DNA of 64,000 bases from an uncultured Bacteroidales bacterium. GTDB taxonomy: Bacteria > Bacteroidota > Bacteroidia > Bacteroidales > F082. A program made the position numbers and the translations under genes. The notes under the pieces are model-generated. The model saw only the letters and a list, made by a program, of their open reading frames with translations, was not told the origin of the DNA and ran no database searches. Position 1 is the stretch's first letter, and each line of letters starts with the position of its first letter. Below are positions 44,815 to 51,706 of the stretch, piece by piece. The DNA lies in contig CAJOIS010000001.1 of the NCBI GenBank assembly GCA_905234645.1, positions 62,001 through 126,000 on the forward strand, in the 5' to 3' direction.

Positions 44815-46056
44815 ATGAAAAAGTACTTAATGATGATTGCCTTGGCCGTTGGCTGTATGCTGCCGGCCAAGGCCCAAGTTGTGCAGACCCTGACTCTGAA
44901 AAACGGTTCTCGACTGCATGGCTACATGAAAAGCCAGAAACCTGGCAATAACTGCGTTTTCTATGCAGAAACCGCTGAAGTGGTGATGGATGGTCAGAAA
45001 GCGAAAAGCGTTGTCGGGAAAAAGGTCGGCTATAACAGCCTCTCTGCCGAATGGAAAGCCTATGCTGATGAAAATGGCTTGTTAGACAAGAAGAAAGAGC
45101 TGACCCTCAGCAGCATTGATACGGGTGCCATGATTGAAAACGTGCTAGTGCTTGAGCAAGGTCGCTTCGTGAAATATATCGAGTTGAAGCATGATTATAC
45201 ACTACGGTGGAACAAAATCGGCATGATGGAATACATGCAGCGAGATGAGTTGCTTCTTTCGGGTGTCAATCATACGTTCAAAGTCAAAACAGGCGACATG
45301 GCAAGAACCGTTACGGGACAATGTATCAAAAAGATTCCTGGAGCATTGACTTTTCTCTTGCGAGAAGACGGTGTGATAGAGTCGATTGAAACCAAAGATA
45401 TCTTGAAAGACAATCTGGTTCCCAACAATCCAAATCAAACCATCTTTGAGCAGAGTGTTCTGCTTGATGAGGTAAGGATGAAGGACGGTGAAATCCATCA
45501 AGGCATTATCATGGAAAACAACTACGAGGAAAATCCCAATTGTCTCTTGCTTGTAAAAAAGGTTGGAGAAGTGGAAACTCCCGTGATGCTGAAAATGAGC
45601 GATGTGATGGAATATCGTAATCTTCCCAATCCTGATTATGTAGAAGTTCGCGATATCCTGCTCAACCCTGGCCAAATTCTTGTCAATGGCAATGAGGCTG
45701 AACTTGTGAAACTTACCGAACAGTCGAATGGTTATGTTGTTGCTCCTGCCGCGAAGCGTGTCACTTTGAAGCATGAAGGCCATAACTTTGAGGTATGTAT
45801 CCAAGCCAACTTTAAAGACGAGAAAGAGGCTAAGGACAACTACTTCATCAAGACCCGCACTTATGAAAACGATAAGAAACGTGCCGGTTGGTATTACTTC
45901 AAGTACAAAGACCTCATCGAGTCGAGCATTCAGCCCAATGAGAGTGGAACCAGTATGAACAACACCACCAAGGCTACATATACGGTCAATTCAAAAGGTG
46001 TGTATGTGTTTTACAACTCTAACACTAAAAAAGCGGTGGTGATTGTAGTAGAATGA
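44815..46056 (+). CDS. Exported protein of unknown function, last gene of operon
   Basis: A 413-residue protein with a signal peptide (KKYLMMIALAVGCMLPAKA-Q). No family is recognised. Three internal segments share the pattern K-x-G-x(4)-G-x-I followed by a strand: LKNGSRLHGYMKS (near 24), KTGDMARTVTGQC (near 163) and MKDGEIHQGIIME (near 222). They may be small beta-barrel repeats. The C-terminal half has many charged strands, and the end reads VYVFYNSNTKKAVVIVVE. It is the tenth gene of the run and is followed by an intrinsic terminator, which sets the operon's 3' end. Confidence 0.7.
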   Translation: MKKYLMMIALAVGCMLPAKAQVVQTLTLKNGSRLHGYMKSQKPGNNCVFYAETAEVVMDGQKAKSVVGKKVGYNSLSAEWKAYADENGLLDKKKELTLSSIDTGAMIENVLVLEQGRFVKYIELKHDYTLRWNKIGMMEYMQRDELLLSGVNHTFKVKTGDMARTVTGQCIKKIPGALTFLLREDGVIESIETKDILKDNLVPNNPNQTIFEQSVLLDEVRMKDGEIHQGIIMENNYEENPNCLLLVKKVGEVETPVMLKMSDVMEYRNLPNPDYVEVRDILLNPGQILVNGNEAELVKLTEQSNGYVVAPAAKRVTLKHEGHNFEVCIQANFKDEKEAKDNYFIKTRTYENDKKRAGWYYFKYKDLIESSIQPNESGTSMNNTTKATYTVNSKGVYVFYNSNTKKAVVIVVE

Positions 46057-46114
46057 AAAACAATTATTGGAGAAGACATTGTGAAACACAGAGGATTATG
46101 TATTTATTCGAACG

Positions 46115-46149
46115 GAGGACAGCAAGATCGAATCAAACTGTCCTCTTTT
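46115..46149 (+). terminator. Terminator of the kinase/FHA operon
   Basis: GAGGACAG (46115-46122) and CTGTCCTC (46138-46145) form a perfect 8-bp stem with a 15-nt loop, followed by TTTT. It lies 59 bp after the last gene of the operon. Confidence 0.75.
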
Positions 46150-46212
46150 GAGTAATTGGTGTCAAACTCATTTTAGAAGCATAATTTGACAATAATACAA
46201 ACTTTTCATAAA

Positions 46213-46809
46213 ATGAGAAATACAACTCGTTGGGATACACTTTATTCTTTTGTTAGGGATAGGAAGAGAGATGAAAGCAAAGCCAACCTTATAGGGCTTA
46301 CATATTATCCAATTGGGTATTGTAGTCATCCGATAGCTAATCCAATTCAATGTGAAATAATAACTATGGGAGCATTCCCAATTATTTTTGGCGAGCCCCA
46401 AGTTTCGTTATATCTAAATAGAATAATACACCATGATTTCAGTTTTAACATGCAGCTAATCGTGGATGTGAAAAGCGGAGAAAAGACAGATGATTGGAAA
46501 TTGCACAAATTGCAATGCGGGAGTGAGATAGGAGAATTGTTGTCTCCATCAAGTGTTATGTTATGGGATATCACGGCGGAGTTTTCTTACATGATTACAG
46601 AACCGAGTGATTATGTCTTTGTCAATGATAAGAGTAGAAGTTTTGTCGTGTTTGAGATAAAGAAAAGATATGTAGGAAACCAATGCCCTCGTTGTGGATA
46701 CGGACCGATGACAGCATTCCAGTATCCTCATAATACGCTTGATAGTTTATTAACAGATAGGAGATTTGGATTTAGATGTATGAATTGTGGATATGAAGAA
46801 TACAAATGA
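46213..46809 (+). CDS. Unknown protein with C-terminal zinc ribbon
   Basis: The track start is a TTG at 46186; ATG 46213 (MRNTTRWDTLYSF) is more plausible and gives 198 residues. The C-terminus has two Cys pairs, CPRCGYG and CMNCGYE, about 35 residues apart, which would bind one zinc ion as a ribbon. The N-terminal ~150 residues are mixed and show no known motif. There is no signal peptide. It starts a second, more AT-rich unit 16 bp before the paralogous kinase and is probably co-transcribed with it. Confidence 0.6.
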   Translation: MRNTTRWDTLYSFVRDRKRDESKANLIGLTYYPIGYCSHPIANPIQCEIITMGAFPIIFGEPQVSLYLNRIIHHDFSFNMQLIVDVKSGEKTDDWKLHKLQCGSEIGELLSPSSVMLWDITAEFSYMITEPSDYVFVNDKSRSFVVFEIKKRYVGNQCPRCGYGPMTAFQYPHNTLDSLLTDRRFGFRCMNCGYEEYK

Positions 46810-46825
46810 TTAATATTGCTACGTT

Positions 46826-47797
46826 ATGGCTAGTATTAGACTACAAAACGAATTCGAGAAGAATATCTATTATGAGTATGATTCTTCTACAAAGCCTTTG
46901 GGTGAAGGCGGTATGGGACGTGTGTTCCGTGGAAAACGAATTGAAACCAATAATCAGGGAACCGTTTTGAGGGAGAGAAATGTGGCTATCAAATGCATGT
47001 ATGATAATCTCCCTGAACACGTCATTATGAGAGCCCGGCGCGAAGCATCCATACGTGTCAAGAGCCTTAATTTAATCGAAATGATTGATTTTGTGGAGAT
47101 TAAAAAGGGTCAAAATGTTTATTACCATGTGGTCAGTGAGCTTCTTGAAGGTGTTAACTTGGATGAATTATTGGAAGGCCGAGTTGACAATCATGATGGA
47201 AGCCCCAACCCGTTTGCAAAAAAGTTGTATAACCAATATCAACAGAATCGCAAAGCCTTCATTGGCATGGTGTTTAGGGGACTTCTTTCTGGAATTAGCG
47301 TGTTGCATGATCAGGGATATATCCATAGAGATATTGATCCATCGAATATTATGATTACATCCGATGGTGATGTTAAGCTTATTGACTTCGGAATTGCAAA
47401 AAAGATTGATGCCCTTGCTACCACTGATAAGCAACTAACTTCGGACGGGCAATTCGCAGGAAAAGTTTGTTATGCGGCCCCAGAACTTGTTTTAGGTGAT
47501 TTAAAGCATCAAAGTAAGACCACAGATATCTATGCTTTGGGTGTCACCTTGTTTCAACTTGTGACCGGGCATCTCCCATTCGAAGGGTCTTTTACAGAAG
47601 TTTATAAGAAACAACTTAATGACAAATTGCCTCTGAAGGAAATCAATGACAAAGTGTTGAGATCCATTATCGACAAAGCTACTGATAAGGATCAGAATAA
47701 AAGATATCAAAGTGCAGCTGAGTTCAGAGTGGCGATAGATGAATGGATGTCTGGCAACGGTGGACAAGACGATGGCAAGAAGAAAAAATCATTATAG
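46826..47797 (+). CDS. Ser/Thr kinase, paralogue of 35194, cut short by frameshift
   Basis: A 323-residue kinase domain closely similar along its whole length to residues 1-310 of the kinase at 35194, including GEGGMGRVF, Lys56, HRDIDPSN (Asp in place of the catalytic-loop Lys), DFG and the same unusual LLEGR-xxxHDG-PNP insertion. It ends in DDGKKKKSL, exactly where its paralogue enters the juxtamembrane linker. The TM and extracytoplasmic part lie in the -1 frame directly downstream (47743-48276), joined at an A6 run (47785-47790 area). The original protein was therefore almost certainly kinase-TM-MORN. As written, it would be a soluble kinase. Confidence 0.85.
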   Translation: MASIRLQNEFEKNIYYEYDSSTKPLGEGGMGRVFRGKRIETNNQGTVLRERNVAIKCMYDNLPEHVIMRARREASIRVKSLNLIEMIDFVEIKKGQNVYYHVVSELLEGVNLDELLEGRVDNHDGSPNPFAKKLYNQYQQNRKAFIGMVFRGLLSGISVLHDQGYIHRDIDPSNIMITSDGDVKLIDFGIAKKIDALATTDKQLTSDGQFAGKVCYAAPELVLGDLKHQSKTTDIYALGVTLFQLVTGHLPFEGSFTEVYKKQLNDKLPLKEINDKVLRSIIDKATDKDQNKRYQSAAEFRVAIDEWMSGNGGQDDGKKKKSL

Positions 47798-48276
47798 GTG
47801 CTGCAGCTTTGATGGCCATATTGGCATGTTTTTTAGTTTGGAAAGCCTTCCATGGTCCGGATGATAGCGGCAAAGATAATAATCAAGATAATGGTGAAAT
47901 TGTTAATCCTTCAAAACCGGATTCGGTCATTTGCTATACTCTTGGCCAACGATATGTGTATAAGGGTGAAATGGATAGCCTGGGTAAACCAAATGGACAA
48001 GGAGAGGCTGTGTTTGACTTGTTTGAGTATTTTGGCTCATTCAAAGATGGTGATTTGGAAGGTTACGGGAAAATGACATATATGAGTGGTGAATGGGAAG
48101 GACGTGTGTATGAAGGTTATTTCACGGGAAGTGAAATTGACTCGGGCAGTATGAATAGTGGAAAATACCATTATGAAGGTACGTTTATGCACATGGAACC
48201 ATGGGATGGTATCATGTATAACATGGATGACACAACTGAATTTTTAATGAAAGAAGGAAAATACATTTTTGAATAA
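47743..48276 (+). CDS. TM + MORN-repeat half of the split kinase
   Basis: In the -1 frame relative to the kinase, KKIIIGAAALMAILACFLVW forms the expected TM segment. It is followed by an extracytoplasmic region with MORN-type repeats (YKGEMDSLGKPNGQGEAVF, YFGSFKDGDLEGYGKMTY, YEGYFTGSEI, YEGTF). The 17 codons before the A-run are only the shadow of the kinase frame, so the track ATG is probably not a used start. Restoring one A in the AAAAAA run fuses the two frames without any lost residue. It is either a pseudogenised fusion, a slippage site or an assembly error. Confidence 0.7.
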   Translation: MDVWQRWTRRWQEEKIIIGAAALMAILACFLVWKAFHGPDDSGKDNNQDNGEIVNPSKPDSVICYTLGQRYVYKGEMDSLGKPNGQGEAVFDLFEYFGSFKDGDLEGYGKMTYMSGEWEGRVYEGYFTGSEIDSGSMNSGKYHYEGTFMHMEPWDGIMYNMDDTTEFLMKEGKYIFE

Positions 48277-48287
48277 AACATTTTTTT

Positions 48288-48746
48288 ATGAAAACAAATA
48301 AGAGAATATTTGCAACTGTATGTGGGCTGCTGTTTCTGTCTCTGATTCCGTTACAAGCGCAAACGACCGACGAATTGAGGCTGACCAATAATCAATTAAG
48401 TGCAAAAAACAAGTTGTTAGAGGATAAGAACCAGTCCCTGGAAAAACAATTAAAAAAATGTCAGAGAAAGGCATATGGTAGTAATTATAGTGAACTGCAA
48501 GCCGAAAATGATCGGTTGAAAGAAGAAGTCAAAAAGCTGGAGGCTGATTTGGCTGCGCTATCAAGTGTAAACAGTAGTGAGAATAAAACAGCTCTTGACA
48601 TCAAAGACCCTGCATTCAAGGCCCATTTGTTGCATTATTGCGACATGGATAATGATGGTGTAATTACTACTTGGGATGCCGAACATACGTATGTGATAGA
48701 TTGCAGTCATAAAAACAAAGGGTTATTTTTGAATAGTGGGTCTTAA
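48288..48746 (+). CDS. Exported coiled-coil protein, N-terminal part of broken LRR protein
   Basis: A 152-residue frame with a signal peptide (ATVCGLLFLSLIPLQA-Q), a coiled coil (about 28-95, LRLTNNQLSAKNKLLEDKNQ and on) and an EF-hand-like calcium loop DMDNDGVITTWDAE near residue 125. It stops at LFLNSGS-stop. The frame one base back continues with LTDIYSLEGIEAYKNLKKLI and the LRR repeats of the next entry. A single T lost in the TCTTAACC region explains the break. In intact relatives an EF-hand-like segment commonly precedes this type of LRR. Confidence 0.7.
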   Translation: MKTNKRIFATVCGLLFLSLIPLQAQTTDELRLTNNQLSAKNKLLEDKNQSLEKQLKKCQRKAYGSNYSELQAENDRLKEEVKKLEADLAALSSVNSSENKTALDIKDPAFKAHLLHYCDMDNDGVITTWDAEHTYVIDCSHKNKGLFLNSGS

Positions 48747-49334
48747 CCGATATATAGTCTTGAGGGCATCGAGGCATACAAAAACCTAAAGAAACTTATA
48801 TGTTCTGGCAACGAAATTCGTATAATTGACTTGAGCCATAATTCTTTACTCGAAACAGTTGAAGTGGATGGGTGTAGTTTAAAGGTGCTTAAAATTAATG
48901 AAAACACAGATTTGAAGCGATTGTCATGTAAAAATAATGCATTGCGTGAACTTGACATAAACAATAACCCTAATCTGACTTTTTTGGATGTCAGTGATAA
49001 TGAACTCAATGTTATTTCATTAAATAATAATCCGAATCTTACAGAGTTATATTGTGCTAACAATGGATTGGTATCAATAATGGCTTCGAACAATGTTGAA
49101 TTGGAAGTTATTGATTGTTCCAACAATATGTTGAATAGCCTAGATTTGTCGAATACCGCAGTTGATAGCGTCATGTGCCAGAACAACTCGCTGACTTTCC
49201 TTGATTTGCGAAACGAAAGAACTATCTCATACCTTGATTGTACGAAGAATAAGAAACTTGAGAAAGTGTTGATTAGCCAAGAACATTTTGTTGTGACGGA
49301 TAAGAACAAGAAAATACGTTATGAAAACGAATAG
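48745..49334 (+). pseudogene. Leucine-rich repeat region, frameshifted from upstream gene
   Basis: The track ORF begins at 48831, but the repeat frame is open from about 48745 (LTDIYSLEGIEAYKN). It contains some eight LRRs of about 21 residues with the pattern LxxLxCxxNxLxxLDLSxN (LKRLSCKNNALRELDINNNP, LTELYCANNGLVSI), of the treponemal/Bacteroidota type. It has no signal peptide or start of its own, so it is the second half of the coiled-coil protein. Intact, the product would be a secreted LRR protein of about 350 residues. Confidence 0.75.
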
Positions 49335-49361
49335 TAGAGACGGTGCACGCACCGTCTCTAC
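49334..49361. repeat. Perfect palindromic dispersed repeat, copy 3
   Basis: GTAGAGACGGTGC and GCACCGTCTCTAC form perfect 13-bp arms with a 2-nt loop, followed by AAATTTTAT. It matches the elements at 29866 and 29944 and lies just after the LRR frame's stop, where it can act as a terminator. Confidence 0.8.
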
Positions 49362-49378
49362 AAATTTTATTTGGTTTG

Positions 49379-49407
49379 GTTACTTTTTCAGGTTTGCCGT
49401 CATAAAC
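49379..49407 (+). promoter_or_regulatory. Putative ECF-sigma promoter GTTAC-N17-CATAAAC, copy A
   Basis: GTTAC at 49379-49383 and CATAAAC at 49401-49407 are separated by exactly 17 nt. The same pair with the same spacing occurs at 54558-54586 upstream of the zinc-knuckle lipoprotein, while the spacer sequences differ. The two-box form, with a short AC-ended -35 box, is typical of ECF sigma factors, and the operon it precedes encodes one. Autoregulation is therefore proposed. A second shared block, AGTTGCGTACGACACG (49435-49450), follows. Confidence 0.6.
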
Positions 49408-49435
49408 AGACAAAAAACAGACTAACCCATTAAAA

Positions 49436-49466
49436 GTTGCGTACGACACGAAATATCGTATTTTTG
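49436..49466 (+). promoter_or_regulatory. Possible housekeeping promoter of the caspase operon
   Basis: GTTGC at 49436-49440 and TATTTTTG at 49459-49466 fit the Bacteroidota -33 and TAnnTTTG -7 boxes with a spacer of about 19 bp. The caspase ATG is 31 bp further on. It would give basal expression beside the ECF-type site upstream. Confidence 0.5.
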
Positions 49467-49496
49467 CAACCCATAAGCCATGTTAAAACTGCTTTC

Positions 49497-50357
49497 ATGA
49501 AAACCATATCGTATATAGCGGCTATCTTTTTCTTGTTTTTGTCTTCGCATCTCCCTGCCCAGACCAAAAGAGCACTCGTCATTGGATTGGGCAAACAAGA
49601 AGACAAGAATTGGGCAAAAATCAATGGTGACAAGGATGTGCGTTATGTGAAAGACATGCTGACATGGGCGGGATACGACGAATTGGATACACTGGTCAAT
49701 GAGGAGGCCACAAAAAAGGGAATTGTCGCTGCGTTCCATGATCTGGCGGCAAAATGCGGAAAGGGCGATGTGGTCTATATCCACTTTTCAGGCCACGGGC
49801 AGCAGGTGACAGATGTTGACGGTGATGAGGAAGACGGTTGGGATGAATCTTGGATTCCATACGATGCATACGTGGAGTATGGTGACATGGACCAGGGAGA
49901 GAAGCACCTTGTCGACGATGAAATCAATGTGTTGCTATATGCCATCAGGGACAAGATCGGCGACGAGGGGGCTTTGTTGGTCGTCGTTGACGCATGCCAT
50001 AGTGGAGGCTCCGCATCATCGCGAAGCGCCGCTATCAAGGAGGGCAATGCGGTGAGGGGAATTGACAAGCGATTTGTGATCCCGACAACCGAAAAGACAA
50101 GGAGGACACCGGATTCAGAGCCATGGTTGACTTTGAGCGCCTGCGCCGATTACCAGTCGAATTTCGAATTGAAAAGCCCTCAAGTCGGCAAGCTGACCTA
50201 TGCCTTGTATTCCGTTTCAGGAAAAGGGGTGGTGACGATGGATTCGATTGTCGGCTTTATGAAAAGCCTGAGAAGCGATAGACGAAGCAGTAACGTCCAG
50301 ACCCCTGTGTTGACGGGTGATGCAACAAAATATGAGTTGTCAAAAATCTTACAATAA
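49497..50357 (+). CDS. Exported caspase-like (C14) cysteine protease
   Basis: The track ORF begins at a TTG inside the promoter region; the start is ATG 49497, opening a signal peptide (MKTISYIAAIFFLFLSSHLPA-Q). The mature ~265 residues form a metacaspase/caspase p20-type domain: RALVIGLGK strand, HFSGHGQQV with catalytic His100, and VVVDACHSGG with Cys167. Acidic Asp/Glu-rich segments between them (DGDEEDGWDE) fit the basic-residue specificity usual in bacterial metacaspases. The stop overlaps the ECF sigma start by one base (TAATG), so the two are translationally coupled. An exported caspase beside an envelope-stress regulator suggests extracytoplasmic sensing or processing, not classical cytosolic killing. 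Confidence 0.9.
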   Translation: MKTISYIAAIFFLFLSSHLPAQTKRALVIGLGKQEDKNWAKINGDKDVRYVKDMLTWAGYDELDTLVNEEATKKGIVAAFHDLAAKCGKGDVVYIHFSGHGQQVTDVDGDEEDGWDESWIPYDAYVEYGDMDQGEKHLVDDEINVLLYAIRDKIGDEGALLVVVDACHSGGSASSRSAAIKEGNAVRGIDKRFVIPTTEKTRRTPDSEPWLTLSACADYQSNFELKSPQVGKLTYALYSVSGKGVVTMDSIVGFMKSLRSDRRSSNVQTPVLTGDATKYELSKILQ

Positions 50358-51007
50358 TGGCCAAAACATTTCAATTGTTCTCAAAAAAATACACGGATGT
50401 TGATTTCGTTGAAGGTGTGTATAAACATGACAGAAGGATAGAGCGATCCTTATTTGACCATTGCCAGGAATACTATGATGAAAAATACGGAAGTGTATTC
50501 TTTGCGGGTGACGAAAAAAAACACGATATCTTTCAAGAGTCGTTCATGGTGATGTGGAAGAATATCATGCAAGGAAAACTATATGTCGAAAACGGTGTGC
50601 TTTACGGTGGAGGCGAGCCATTCAAGGCAAAGCTTACTACTTATTTCATGAGTATTGCCATGAATAAATTCAAGGAGTGGCTTCGCGACAATCCACATGC
50701 AACCTATACCGACGAGGAACTTGCGATGGCAAAGCAACTCTATGAACAGTGGAATGCTGATACGGATGTTATGGACGAACGAGAAAAGAAGTTTGAGATT
50801 TTGGAGGAATGCATTGCCAATATGCCGAATCATTGCAGGCAAATCCTTACGATGTTCTATTATGAAATGAAATCGTTGGATAGGATTTTGGATGAACTCG
50901 CATCATATTTGAGCAAAGATGCCCTCAAGACAGCCAAATACAAATGTATGGAAAGATTGAAAACCACTGCGAATGAAGTCTATGACAGATATTTGGCCAA
51001 AGCATAA
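50357..51007 (+). CDS. ECF RNA polymerase sigma factor
   Basis: A 216-residue sigma-70 family protein. Region 2 is represented by EKKHDIFQESFMVMWKNI (about 53-70) with the acidic-aromatic pattern of the core-binding helix. Region 4 lies at about 140-205: ILEECIANMPNHCRQILTMFYYEMKSLDRILDELA, then the HTH recognition segment SKDALKTAKYKCMERLK. It overlaps the caspase stop and is followed 27 bp later by a membrane anti-sigma-like gene. The matching GTTAC-N17-CATAAAC sites at 49379 and 54558 are its best candidate targets. Confidence 0.85.
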   Translation: MAKTFQLFSKKYTDVDFVEGVYKHDRRIERSLFDHCQEYYDEKYGSVFFAGDEKKHDIFQESFMVMWKNIMQGKLYVENGVLYGGGEPFKAKLTTYFMSIAMNKFKEWLRDNPHATYTDEELAMAKQLYEQWNADTDVMDEREKKFEILEECIANMPNHCRQILTMFYYEMKSLDRILDELASYLSKDALKTAKYKCMERLKTTANEVYDRYLAKA

Positions 51008-51034
51008 AAACAAACAATATAAAACTAAAAGATC

Positions 51035-51706
51035 ATGAAAATTGATTATCAAGACAGAATTGACGATTACCTGTTGGATAGGATGACGCCAGGGCAACGC
51101 TCGGCATTTGAGCGGGAACTTGATTCCAACAGCGAACTGAAAGAGCAGCTTGAGTTTACTCAAGACATGCAACATGCCCTGAAAAGCCGAAACGAGAAAC
51201 TGGAGGCCATGAAAGAGTGGGAGGGCCAAGGTGCTCATACCCACAAAAGCGTGGTTTATTGGGTTTCAAGCATCGCGGCCGTACTCGTTATCGGCCTGTT
51301 CCTGTTCCCTGGCATTAATAGAATGCAAAGGAGTCCTGATTTGTCAGAATGGGTGCGATTCCAAGAAGGTGTCCGGTCTGGCGGTACTTCCTACGCCACC
51401 ATTGACTCACTGCTTTTGCAAGAGAACTACGAGGACGCTCTTGTCCTGATAGAGAAGGAAATCTCGGAACTGAAAGCCGATTCATGCAGAATTGCCAACG
51501 ACACGACTATCAACGAAGAGGCATTGGAATACAACATGCTTCTTGTCGATGAAAGCAATGACGATCTGAAATGGATGGAAGCCATTGCACTGCTAGGCCT
51601 TGACAGGAAAGACGAAGCCTTGACAATACTGGACGAACTTCGAAATAAGGAAGGGATTTACCAAGAACAAGCTAAGTCGCTATATAAACTTGTTAAAAAG
51701 AAGTAA
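51035..51706 (+). CDS. Transmembrane anti-sigma-like protein with C-terminal repeats
   Basis: A 223-residue single-TM protein. The N-terminal ~60 residues are cytosolic and helical (DRIDDYLLDRMTPGQRSAFE), the typical opening of anti-sigma domains (E-x-L-L-x-xYL-x-G-xLs family form). A TM segment lies at about 72-92. The extracytoplasmic part (about 105-220) has TPR-like helices (LLQENYEDALVLIEKEI, AIALLGLDRKDEALTILDEL). Placed immediately after the sigma gene and immediately before the CHAT gene (stop and start abut), it probably holds the sigma at the membrane. Its outside repeats could be the platform for the exported proteases. Confidence 0.8.
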   Translation: MKIDYQDRIDDYLLDRMTPGQRSAFERELDSNSELKEQLEFTQDMQHALKSRNEKLEAMKEWEGQGAHTHKSVVYWVSSIAAVLVIGLFLFPGINRMQRSPDLSEWVRFQEGVRSGGTSYATIDSLLLQENYEDALVLIEKEISELKADSCRIANDTTINEEALEYNMLLVDESNDDLKWMEAIALLGLDRKDEALTILDELRNKEGIYQEQAKSLYKLVKKK

